Positions 25,664 to 33,693 of a DNA stretch of 64,000 bases are shown here, piece by piece. The notes under the pieces were generated by a model. The model did not search any database and was not told the origin of the DNA. It saw only the letters and a program-made list of their open reading frames with translations. The stretch lies in the IMG/VR virus record IMGVR_UViG_3300032236_000656, positions 1-64,000 of that record; one strand, given 5' to 3'. Every line of letters begins with the position of its first letter. Within the stretch, counting starts at the first letter, position 1. The position numbers and the translations under genes were made by a program. Source of the DNA: a virus.

Positions 25664-26856
25664 TGCGAATTAACGAAGTAGCAACTTATTCATATATTGA
25701 AGAAACAAGCCAACTATTTCAGGCTCTTGCTCTTCGTCATACTATGCTAGTAGAGGGTCAACTAGACGAAGCAGGTGTGTGGGATATTGTTAAAGGAACA
25801 GTTGGCGGCGTAATGAAAGGCATTAAAACTGCCGATGATGCCATTAACAAACTTGGTCGTCTTGTTCAGCAAACTAAACCTGTTGAAGAATTTGATACTA
25901 AAGTTGATGCTGTTGTTGCTGATCTTAAACAAAAATTAGGTGCTAAATCTCCTAAAGCCGTTGCAACTGCTGAGAAGTATGCTGCTTGGGCTAAAGAACA
26001 TCCCATTAAACAAGGTCTTATCATTGGTGCATTAACTGCTATTGCTGCTCTTGCTGTTGGTCCTGGTGCCGCAGCGGCCGCTGGATTTATTCTTCGTGCA
26101 ACAAATGAATATATGAAAGGTGAAAAGGCATCAACTGCGATTGGCAAAGGTGTAAAGTCTGCGGCAGTTGGTGCTGCATTAGGTGCTCTTGCAAATGCTG
26201 CTATTCCTGAAATTGGAGAGATGTTTAAGTTAGCCAAACCTATATTAAAAGATGTACCTGGCTATAATGCATTAACAACATTTAATGCAACATATATATT
26301 TAACGGAAATCCGTTAGTTAACATTTCAAGAATGATGGATGATGATTCTATTAAAAAATATTATGCTCTTACTAAAGAATTAGATGCAGCATTAACTGAA
26401 ATGACTGCTTGGCATCAAGATGGAACTAAAGTTGGTCCTGAAAAAGCTCAACAAGCCTTGGCTAAAATTAAAAATTTCTTGAACAGCAAAGAATTAAACG
26501 AAAAAGTAGCAGACATACTAGCAAACAATGCTTCTGTAGTTGATAAACAGGCAGCGGCTCAAAAAGCTTACAATGCTGCCTTAGCAACTGCCACAACAAC
26601 TAATACTCAAATTGATAATGTAATAAAAATATTAAAACAAGTATCTACTGCTGGCGCTGCTGGTACAGCCGCTAGCGGATTAGCAGGAAAAGCAGCAGGA
26701 GCAGTTAAAGGTGCCGCTGGTGCTGCAAGAGATAAATTTAGAGACTTTGTTCCAAGTAAAACATTTAAAACTGTATCACAGCAAATTAAAGATCTACAGC
26801 CTGCTGACAAGCAGAAGTTAGTATCAATATTAAAGCAAGAACTCGCAACAGCATAA
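25663..26856 (+). CDS. Hydrophobic putative internal/ejection protein with CTS-like leader
   Basis: This 397-residue protein starts MRINEVATYSYIEETS; candidate (L/I)xE sites occur at IEE (residues 12-14) and LDE followed by A near 35. Residues 110-185 are an Ala/Gly-rich hydrophobic region (IGALTAIAALAVGPGAAAAA, then STAIGKGVKSAAVGAALGAL) that could form membrane-inserting helices. The C-terminal third is Ala/Lys-rich helix. A membrane-active ejection or pore protein stored in the capsid would fit; this is inference from composition and leader. Translationally coupled to the preceding gene. Confidence 0.6.
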   Translation: MRINEVATYSYIEETSQLFQALALRHTMLVEGQLDEAGVWDIVKGTVGGVMKGIKTADDAINKLGRLVQQTKPVEEFDTKVDAVVADLKQKLGAKSPKAVATAEKYAAWAKEHPIKQGLIIGALTAIAALAVGPGAAAAAGFILRATNEYMKGEKASTAIGKGVKSAAVGAALGALANAAIPEIGEMFKLAKPILKDVPGYNALTTFNATYIFNGNPLVNISRMMDDDSIKKYYALTKELDAALTEMTAWHQDGTKVGPEKAQQALAKIKNFLNSKELNEKVADILANNASVVDKQAAAQKAYNAALATATTTNTQIDNVIKILKQVSTAGAAGTAASGLAGKAAGAVKGAAGAARDKFRDFVPSKTFKTVSQQIKDLQPADKQKLVSILKQELATA

Positions 26857-26869
26857 GGGAGTATCAATC

Positions 26870-27016
26870 ATGGCAAAGGCAATCAAAGAAGTAAAGTTAG
26901 AAAGAGTTAAGAATAATAAAGGCACAAGCCAAGGTATTGGCAACCTTAAGATGAGTTCAATGAATAAACATACAAAGCGCAGTTTTAAGAAATATAGAGG
27001 CCAGGGTAAACCATGA
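26870..27016 (+). CDS. Small very basic protein, 48 residues
   Basis: ATG at 26870 is preceded by GGGAG, and the stop at 27014-27016 overlaps the next ATG (ATGA). The product starts MAKAIKEVKLERVKNNKGTS and has about 14 Lys/Arg, so nucleic-acid binding is plausible. Overlap and ribosome site support a real gene. Confidence 0.6.
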   Translation: MAKAIKEVKLERVKNNKGTSQGIGNLKMSSMNKHTKRSFKKYRGQGKP

Positions 27017-28188
27017 GAATAAGTGAGATATTAGAAGCAAATTATTGGAAGGCAGACAAAACTTTTAGACAAAAGCGTTTGCCAACATTAGAGCCTGATC
27101 CAGTAGATAATGCTGAAAGATTTGATGCTGCTAAACATGATCAAGCAGATGATCACGGTCCAGAGATCGATGTTAACAATGCTCAAATGAGAGCAGCAAT
27201 AACTCAATTGTTATTGAAGTTACCACCAAGACTCGAACGTATTCTTAGAGAAAGATTCTTCTTAGATAAAACATTAGAAGAAATTGGTGCAAAATATAAT
27301 ATATCTCCAGGTAGAATTAGACAACTGGAAGCAAAGGCATTGAGACTGTTAAAGCATCCTAGTCGTTCTAAACAACTAAAGTCAATGCTACAAACCAGTA
27401 CTCAAGAAGCAGCCAACCCTGCACAACAAGCAGCCATTGCTATCAATATGAAAAAGCATGGTAAGAAGCCTAAAGATGACATGGACGAAGCCAAGCAACG
27501 CCTAGATCCAAAATGCTGGACTGGTTATCATAAAGCCGGTACTAAGATGAAGGGTGGCATCAGAGTTAATAACTGTGTCAAGGATGAAAGCATCAATGAA
27601 TTTGCCCCAGACGAAGGTCCAGAACGTGATGATGGCGGCAAGCCAGAATTCATGTCATGGGAAGACTTTGTTGCCGCAGTTGCTAATCTGACTAAGTCTG
27701 CTTTTGATGTTAAGATTGGTTTCAAAAATAAGAAACTAAACAAGACACAAGCAGCAGCAAAGTTTATTCCACACGATCCATTTGAATTTGGACCTGTATC
27801 CTTGTATGCTTTTAAGGATCGCAGACCTCCTTACCGTGTAGGTGTTAGGGCACATATGCAGATTGGTGCATACAGCAAACACGGAGAACAACTTCTTAGT
27901 CAGTATAAGATCCCGCAGAACAATCTACGCGAAGTCTTGATGACCCCTGCAAATGCAACCAGGATTGCTCATGCTATCATGCAGAATACTAATGGAGCAT
28001 TGAAGGAAAGTGTTGAAGAATCAAGCGGTCACATTCCTAAAAACGAAAAAGAAGCACATGATCCACGTTGGTCCAATGCTTTAACTGTTGATATTGGTCC
28101 TGGTGAAGATAAGAAACAAGCTGCTAAGTTTGGTTTTAAGGTAAGTAATAGTGGTCCACCCAAACTACGAGCAAATGGAAAATTCTAA
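27013..28188 (+). CDS. RpoD region 4-containing protein with CTS-like leader
   Basis: This 391-residue protein begins MRISEILEANYW, with ILE followed by A as a fitting prohead-protease site. Residues 58-126 match sigma70 region 4: LPPRLERILRERFFLDKTLE, EIGAKYNISPGRIRQLEAKA and LRLLKHPSRS, the helix-turn-helix that reads the -35 box. Regions 2 and 3 are absent. Residues 164-188 carry the phage motif LDPKCWTGYHKAG.KMKGG.RVNNC. The C-terminal half is of unknown fold and ends with DPRWSNALTVDIGPGEDKK. A transcription role (host RNAP or -35 recognition) is inferred from the domain; packaging is inferred from the leader. Confidence 0.75.
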   Translation: MRISEILEANYWKADKTFRQKRLPTLEPDPVDNAERFDAAKHDQADDHGPEIDVNNAQMRAAITQLLLKLPPRLERILRERFFLDKTLEEIGAKYNISPGRIRQLEAKALRLLKHPSRSKQLKSMLQTSTQEAANPAQQAAIAINMKKHGKKPKDDMDEAKQRLDPKCWTGYHKAGTKMKGGIRVNNCVKDESINEFAPDEGPERDDGGKPEFMSWEDFVAAVANLTKSAFDVKIGFKNKKLNKTQAAAKFIPHDPFEFGPVSLYAFKDRRPPYRVGVRAHMQIGAYSKHGEQLLSQYKIPQNNLREVLMTPANATRIAHAIMQNTNGALKESVEESSGHIPKNEKEAHDPRWSNALTVDIGPGEDKKQAAKFGFKVSNSGPPKLRANGKF

Positions 28189-28541
28189 TGCGTGTTAAAG
28201 AAATTATGGAAGCAGTGATGTCGGTTGGTGTACAGTCTAAACATCCTATCAGCGCAGGTGCTCGTGGATTAATGGGCGCACGTTTTCGTTATGATCTTGC
28301 AGTTGAAAATAATGCAAACGACAGCGATAAAAATGCAGTTGATCAACTTGAACATAATTTAAAGTATATTCCAAAAACTGACTACGATCACATTGATATG
28401 CTAATGCAGACTATCTGCGAAAAATTTAGAATTGAACCTAAAAAATTGCATGATATGTTTATTCAAAAATTTAATTGCACTCCTGACGCTTATGCTATAA
28501 ACTATAAGAAGTCAAGAGAAGGTCAGCCAAGAAAGATCTAA
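28188..28541 (+). CDS. Small hypothetical protein with CTS-like leader
   Basis: A 117-residue protein starting MRVKEIMEAVMSVGV; IME followed by A is an exact (L/I)xE site. The rest is mixed and basic at the end (YKKSREGQPRKI). It abuts the sigma-domain gene (TAATG), so the two are probably made together. Function unknown. Confidence 0.6.
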   Translation: MRVKEIMEAVMSVGVQSKHPISAGARGLMGARFRYDLAVENNANDSDKNAVDQLEHNLKYIPKTDYDHIDMLMQTICEKFRIEPKKLHDMFIQKFNCTPDAYAINYKKSREGQPRKI

Positions 28542-28559
28542 CCCTTGACATAAAGGGTT
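28540..28559 (+). promoter_or_regulatory. Hairpin covering the ribosome site of the next gene
   Basis: AACCCTT (28540-28546) pairs with AAGGGTT (28553-28559) across six bases. AAGGG is the only ribosome-site candidate for the ATG at 28565, so the stem could limit its translation or act as a weak terminator. Confidence 0.35.
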
Positions 28560-28564
28560 AATAT

Positions 28565-29101
28565 ATGTTTTGGTCTACTAAAAATTCAACAGTTTATAGT
28601 TATCCTAGCCCCAATATAGCATCACCTTCTACTGTTACTGTTACAGGAGGGGGCGGTGGCGGTTCATCCGGAATAGTTGCTATCCCAGCATCCAGTATAG
28701 TCAACACTGCTACTGGCAGTACAGGACTTTCAGGACAATATTTAGGTACAAGTGGATGGACTTCAGTCGTTTCTTCATCATCTAATCTTTCACAAGGCAG
28801 TATTACAATATCAGGTAATATTGTTTTAGATAATGATGTTGCAATAATTAATACCAAAAAGCATAAAATTGACATCGATAAGGTATACGAAAATTTACAG
28901 ATCATAAACGAAATGTTTCATGTCATTGTACCAGATTTCAATAAATTCGAAAAGCATCCTACATTAATGGATGCATTTGTGCAATATGATAGTGCAAAAC
29001 ATATAGAACCACGCTATAATAGCGAAGAATTCAAAGCAGCATATCATCAATTTAAGTTGCTAGAAGCATTACTAACAGAGGAAAAAAATGACAACTCGTA
29101 A
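28565..29101 (+). CDS. Hypothetical protein with Gly-rich N-terminal arm
   Basis: This 178-residue protein has an N-terminal Ser/Gly/Thr-rich region (TVTVTGGGGGGSSGIVAIPA) resembling fibre or decoration proteins. Its C-terminal 80 residues are helical and aromatic (DKVYENLQIINEMFHVIVPD). Function unknown; the plan suggests a short virion protein. It overlaps the next gene by 14 bases. Confidence 0.55.
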   Translation: MFWSTKNSTVYSYPSPNIASPSTVTVTGGGGGGSSGIVAIPASSIVNTATGSTGLSGQYLGTSGWTSVVSSSSNLSQGSITISGNIVLDNDVAIINTKKHKIDIDKVYENLQIINEMFHVIVPDFNKFEKHPTLMDAFVQYDSAKHIEPRYNSEEFKAAYHQFKLLEALLTEEKNDNS

Positions 29102-29360
29102 TTTTAACGCAGAAGAAAAGGCCAAGTTGAAGAATCTCATCAGCGAGAGTTCAACAGTTATGACCGAAGTTGAAACATTAACTGAGGGCCTAAATGATAC
29201 CATTAAGCACATTGCTGAAGAAATGGAAATTAAGCCAAGTTTGCTTAAGCGAGCAATTAAGATGGCACAGAAGCGCGATTATGATCGTGTGCGTGATGAT
29301 CTTGATATGATTGAAAGCATCTTAAACAGCACAGATAATCTACGTCACGAGGACGAATAA
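29088..29360 (+). CDS. Small helical protein, possibly DsbA-like DNA-binding
   Basis: This 90-residue acidic helical protein (NFNAEEKAKLKNLISESSTV ... IKHIAEEMEIKPSLLKRAIK) is similar in length and pattern to the double-stranded-DNA-binding DsbA proteins of T4-like phages, which assist late transcription. The match is weak and by memory only. It is the last gene before the polymerase leader. Confidence 0.5.
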   Translation: MTTRNFNAEEKAKLKNLISESSTVMTEVETLTEGLNDTIKHIAEEMEIKPSLLKRAIKMAQKRDYDRVRDDLDMIESILNSTDNLRHEDE

Positions 29361-29389
29361 GTACACACAGGTCGCCGACCTTATTCGGC
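29354..29389 (+). promoter_or_regulatory. Structured leader upstream of DNA polymerase
   Basis: CGAATAA (29354-29360) can pair with TTATTCG (29381-29387), enclosing a second stem GGTC/GACC (29370-29373/29377-29380). A competing stem GCCGA/TCGGC (29374-29378/29385-29389) excludes both. The T4 polymerase represses its own translation by binding such a hairpin; a similar role here is inference. It could also be a terminator, but no U-run follows. Confidence 0.35.
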
Positions 29390-29430
29390 ATGTAGCGGCA
29401 ATGCTGGCCCTAAGCAGCGAAGGAATGTAA

Positions 29431-32079
29431 ATGTACGTAGATGCTATCATTGATAGAGAGAAAGAGCGTATCCATGTTGTGGAACGTCGAGATGGTAAAA
29501 GAGTTTATCATGATTATCCAGCAAACTATGTGTTCTATTACCCCGACGAGCGCGGCAAGTTCCGCACTCTTTGGGGAGAACCATGCCAGCGAGTAAGCAC
29601 TCGTAGTAGCAAAGAATTCCGTAAGGAAATGTCTGCTTTTAAAGGAAAGCAAATATACGAAAGTGATATTAATCCAATCTTTCGTTGTTTAGCAGACAAT
29701 TATCTTGGACAAGATGCTCCAGAACTAAACACTGCATTTTTCGATATCGAGACGGACTTTGATAAGGTCCGTGGATACAGCAGTCCCGAAGATCCTTTTA
29801 CAAAAGTTACCGCAGTAACAGTATATCTCAATTGGCTAGATCAGTTGATTACACTGTGTATGCGTCCGCCTACACTTTCAATTGAAGAAGCACAAGCAAT
29901 TTGTAACAGTATCCCAAATTGTTTTCTATTTGAAAATGAAGCAGACTTATTGACAACATTTATGGATTTAATTGAAGATGCTGATATACTAAGCGGTTGG
30001 AACAGCGAAGGCTTTGATATTCCTTACATGATCAATCGTACTTCTAGGGTATTAAGCAAAGATGATACACGTCGCTATTGTCTTTGGGGACAGATGCCAA
30101 AAGATAGGACATACGAGAAGTTTGGACTAGAACGTCAAACTTTTGATCTTGTTGGCAGAGTTCACATGGATTATATGAACCTCTATCGCAAATATACCTA
30201 TGAAGAACGTCATAGTTATGCACTGGATGCCATTGGCGAATACGAACTAAATGAACGTAAGATTCCATATGAAGGTTCACTGGATCAGTTATACAACGAT
30301 GACTTTAAAAAGTTTCTCGAATATAACAGACAGGATACTGCACTGTTGGATAAGTTGGATAAGAAGTTAAAGTTTCTTGATCTTGCAAACGAACTTGCTC
30401 ATGCCAATACTGTGTTGCTACAAACAACAATGGGTGCTGTGGCTGTGACTGAGCAAGCAATTATCAATGCTGCTCATGCTCGTGGAATGGTTGTGCCAAC
30501 ACGTAAAGGATATAGCGATGATAATCAAGCAGCAGGCGCTTATGTTGCATATCCTAAGAAAGGTATTCATGAGTGGATCGGTGCAATTGATATTAATTCA
30601 CTTTATCCCTCAGCCATTCGTGCATTGAATATGAGTGTTGAAACTATCATTGGACAGTTACGTCCTGTGATGACTGATCAATATATCAAAGACAAGATGG
30701 CACGTGGTAAGACGTTTGCTGATGCATGGGAAGGTATGTTTGGTACACTTGAATATACCGCAGTTATGAATCAAGAAATTGGTACTGAGATTACAATTGA
30801 TTGGGAGGATGGCGACAGTGAAACGTATAGCGCAGCGCAGATATACAGGATGGTCTTTGATTCGAACCAAACATGGAGTCTTAGCGCCAACGGGACGCTG
30901 TTCACTCTTGACAGACAGGGTGTCGTTCCAGGCCTGCTTGAACAATGGTACAAAGAGCGTCAGGAACTCCAGGCCAAAAAGAAAGAATCCAAAGATGCTA
31001 AAGAAGCAGCCTTTTGGGACAAACGACAGTTAGTCAAGAAGATTAATCTAAATAGTCTATATGGAGCAATTTTGAATCCAGGCTGTAGATTCTTCGATAA
31101 ACGTATTGGACAAAGCACTACACTAAGTGGTCGTGTTATTGCTCGTCATATGGACGCTACTGTTAATGAATGTCTAACAGGTGAATATGATTATATTGGT
31201 AAGGCTGTAATATATGGCGATACTGATTCTGTTTATTTCAGTGCGTGGCCAGTTGTTAAGGATGATGTTGCTGCTGGACTTATGGAATGGAACAGTGATA
31301 TCTGTATTAATCTATATGATCAGATTGCCGAACAAGTTAACATTAGTTTCCCTCCATTCATGGAAAAAGCATTTCATGTACCAACTGAAAATGGTAAGAT
31401 CATTAAAGGTGGCAGAGAACTTGTTGCCAGTAAGAGTTTGTTTATTACTAAGAAGCGTTATGCTGCATTGATTATTGATCTTGAAGGCAAGCGTTTGGAT
31501 CGTGAAGGCAAGACTGGCAAGATCAAAGCAATGGGTCTCGATCTTAAACGCAGTGATACCCCAAAAGTAGTTCAAGACTTCTTAAGCAGTATTTTACAGC
31601 AAGTACTAGAAGGCGGCACAAGAGACGATGTTATTGTTTCAATTAAGAAGTTTAAAGAAGAATTTAAACTACGTCCAGCATGGGAGAAAGGTACTCCAAA
31701 GCGTGTTAATAAACTAACATATTATGGTGATCTTGAAACTAAGAATGGCAAAGCAAATATGCCAGGGCATGTTCGTGCTGCAATTAACTGGAATAATATG
31801 CTTCGTATGCATGGCGATAATCGTAGTATGAAGATCACCGATGGAATGAAAGCAATTGTATGTAAGTTACGTTCAAATCCATTAGGTATGACTAGTATTG
31901 CATATCCAACTGATGAGCAGCGTTTACCACAGTGGTTTAAAGATATGCCATTTGATAACGGATTAATGGAAGAAACTATTATAACGCAAAAAGTAGAAAA
32001 TCTACTGGGAGTGTTAGAATGGGATCTTGCAAGTAATACTAACATTAACAATACTTTTGAATCATTATTCACTTTTTAA
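29431..32079 (+). CDS. Family B replicative DNA polymerase (gp43-like)
   Basis: This 882-residue polymerase has a full 3'-5' exonuclease: TAFFDIETDFD near residue 104 (Exo I), DILSGWNSEGFDIPYM near 187 (Exo II) and EYNRQDTALLDK near 300 (Exo III). The polymerase domain has DINSLYPSAI near 389 (motif A), KKINLNSLYGAI near 535 (motif B) and YGDTDSVYF near 594 (motif C, catalytic DTD). All key residues are present. It is the size of T4 gp43 (898). The C-terminus would be expected to contact the clamp encoded at 32957. AAGGA lies eight bases before the ATG. Confidence 0.97.
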   Translation: MYVDAIIDREKERIHVVERRDGKRVYHDYPANYVFYYPDERGKFRTLWGEPCQRVSTRSSKEFRKEMSAFKGKQIYESDINPIFRCLADNYLGQDAPELNTAFFDIETDFDKVRGYSSPEDPFTKVTAVTVYLNWLDQLITLCMRPPTLSIEEAQAICNSIPNCFLFENEADLLTTFMDLIEDADILSGWNSEGFDIPYMINRTSRVLSKDDTRRYCLWGQMPKDRTYEKFGLERQTFDLVGRVHMDYMNLYRKYTYEERHSYALDAIGEYELNERKIPYEGSLDQLYNDDFKKFLEYNRQDTALLDKLDKKLKFLDLANELAHANTVLLQTTMGAVAVTEQAIINAAHARGMVVPTRKGYSDDNQAAGAYVAYPKKGIHEWIGAIDINSLYPSAIRALNMSVETIIGQLRPVMTDQYIKDKMARGKTFADAWEGMFGTLEYTAVMNQEIGTEITIDWEDGDSETYSAAQIYRMVFDSNQTWSLSANGTLFTLDRQGVVPGLLEQWYKERQELQAKKKESKDAKEAAFWDKRQLVKKINLNSLYGAILNPGCRFFDKRIGQSTTLSGRVIARHMDATVNECLTGEYDYIGKAVIYGDTDSVYFSAWPVVKDDVAAGLMEWNSDICINLYDQIAEQVNISFPPFMEKAFHVPTENGKIIKGGRELVASKSLFITKKRYAALIIDLEGKRLDREGKTGKIKAMGLDLKRSDTPKVVQDFLSSILQQVLEGGTRDDVIVSIKKFKEEFKLRPAWEKGTPKRVNKLTYYGDLETKNGKANMPGHVRAAINWNNMLRMHGDNRSMKITDGMKAIVCKLRSNPLGMTSIAYPTDEQRLPQWFKDMPFDNGLMEETIITQKVENLLGVLEWDLASNTNINNTFESLFTF

Positions 32080-32090
32080 AAGGAACAATT

Positions 32091-32930
32091 ATGGACGTAG
32101 TTGAATTAGCAAAATTAAAGGATTATATAGAAAACTCTATTATCCTAACTAAGGATACAGAGAATAGTAAAATTGCAAATATGCTATTGCCTATATTGTC
32201 TGAAGTTAAAAGTAAAGTACAGGTAAAATTAGATGAAATTAATATTGCTGCTGAAAGTTTAAAACAACGTAGAATTAGATTGCCGGGTCCAAATCGACTA
32301 CAATTCTTTAAGAGTCATGATTACAATCCAGCAGAAGTTGAATTTTTCAATAATATCTTATCTGGATTTTCGGGTTGGAATTATCCTGGATTAGTTTTAT
32401 TTCCTGGTGTTGGGCACGTTCTAAATAGTATGGTAAGTTCCGAACCACTGTACATTGCAGATACTTGTGATGAGGTTTTGCAGCATTGTGCAGGAACATT
32501 CAACGAACATTATAGTACTAAAAGATTGATGCAATATAGAATATCTAAGTATGATTTATCTCCGCTCCCACAAGAAGCATTTGGATTAGTAACCAGTGTC
32601 AATTGGACAGTGTTTGAAAGTTTAGATGGTCTGAGTGAAATTGCCGATAGTGTTTACGAGTTGTTATTGCCAGGAGGCATTTATCTCTTTAACTATAATC
32701 CTTTGGACAAGTATTGGGGAGTGGAACAGAATACAAAACAACTTGGATACGGTGCATTGACTGAAGATTTAATTGAGAATTTAATATCAATTGGATTTGA
32801 AATTGAAAAAGTAAACAAGCAACCTCATAAAATGGCTTATGTTATCTGTAAGAAAGCAGGTACGTTGGATTCACCAAAATTAACAAGCATACTTGCGAAA
32901 ATTATTGCAACCGATGAAGAATTACTATAA
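32091..32930 (+). CDS. SAM-dependent methyltransferase-like protein
   Basis: This 279-residue protein has a helical N-terminal 75 residues and a Rossmann-like domain. YPGLVLFPGVGHVLNSMV (motif I region, GVG), then YIADTCDEVLQHC (acidic end of beta 2), GLVTSVNWTVFESLD (motif IV region) and LLLPGGIYLFNYNP (post-motif LPGG) follow class I methyltransferase order. The glycine loop is degenerate, so activity is uncertain. It lies between polymerase and clamp genes, directly upstream of the DpdA-like gene block, so base or small-molecule methylation is possible. AAAGGA precedes the ATG. Confidence 0.6.
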   Translation: MDVVELAKLKDYIENSIILTKDTENSKIANMLLPILSEVKSKVQVKLDEINIAAESLKQRRIRLPGPNRLQFFKSHDYNPAEVEFFNNILSGFSGWNYPGLVLFPGVGHVLNSMVSSEPLYIADTCDEVLQHCAGTFNEHYSTKRLMQYRISKYDLSPLPQEAFGLVTSVNWTVFESLDGLSEIADSVYELLLPGGIYLFNYNPLDKYWGVEQNTKQLGYGALTEDLIENLISIGFEIEKVNKQPHKMAYVICKKAGTLDSPKLTSILAKIIATDEELL

Positions 32931-32956
32931 AATATAACAATATAAAAGGACAAAAT

Positions 32957-33685
32957 ATGAAAGATTTTCTATTAGACATAGTGTCGCATACATTACCATT
33001 GAATATTTCCCTTGTTAAGATCACAGGAGATGATAATAGCACTGTTGTTGAAGCAGCAGCAGATGATAAGAGTGTTATTCTAAAGGGTACGTTTAAGACT
33101 GCTAATCCTGCGTTCAAGGGAGTTTTTGGTATGCCAAATATTCCAAAGTTGAATACTATTCTAAATATTCCAGAATATAACGAAAATGCACAGATCAAGT
33201 TAGAGACTCAAGATCGTAATGGAGAAATTATTCCTAGCGGACTTGAATTTGAAAATGCTTCTGGAGATTTTAAGAACTATTATCGTTTCATGGGCACTGA
33301 AATGGTAAATGAAAAGTTAAAGAGCATGAAGTTTAAGGGTGTAAATTGGCAGACAGAGTTTGAACCTTCAGTTGCCAGCATACAGCGTTTTAAGTTTCAA
33401 GCAAACGCAAACAACGGCGAAACAGTATTCATTGCAAAGATTGAGAACAATCAACTAAAGTTCTACTTTGGAGATCATAGCACAAACACTGGTAGTTTTG
33501 TCTTTCATTCGAATGTAAGCGGAAATATTACTAAGACATGGTACTGGCCAATTGCACAGTTTCAAAGCATACTAAATCTGTATGGCGATAAGACTGTATA
33601 CTTCAGTGACGAAGGCGCAACTCAAATTACAGTTGATAGCGGTCTTGTTGTATACGAATATATTTTGCCAGCACAGAGCAAGTAA
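32957..33685 (+). CDS. DNA polymerase sliding clamp (gp45-like)
   Basis: This 242-residue protein has the size of T4 gp45 (228) and its acidic, strand-rich composition. The N-terminus LLDIVSHTLPLNISLVKI and the end SGLVVYEYILPAQSK fit the repeated beta-alpha-beta plan of PCNA/gp45 clamps. Its place near the polymerase supports the call. The clamp is the processivity ring and, in T4, also couples replication to late transcription via gp33/gp55. No single diagnostic motif exists for this family, so the call depends on context and fold pattern. Confidence 0.65.
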   Translation: MKDFLLDIVSHTLPLNISLVKITGDDNSTVVEAAADDKSVILKGTFKTANPAFKGVFGMPNIPKLNTILNIPEYNENAQIKLETQDRNGEIIPSGLEFENASGDFKNYYRFMGTEMVNEKLKSMKFKGVNWQTEFEPSVASIQRFKFQANANNGETVFIAKIENNQLKFYFGDHSTNTGSFVFHSNVSGNITKTWYWPIAQFQSILNLYGDKTVYFSDEGATQITVDSGLVVYEYILPAQSK

Positions 33686-33693
33686 GGAAGAAA

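Noticed and set aside
25866-26237. Minus-strand Ala-rich frame of 123 codons
   Set aside because: Shadow of the Ala/Gly-rich region of the 397-residue gene.
28545-28550. TTGACA before the gene at 28565
   Set aside because: No -10 box at 16-18 bases; the sequence is the loop side of a small hairpin instead.
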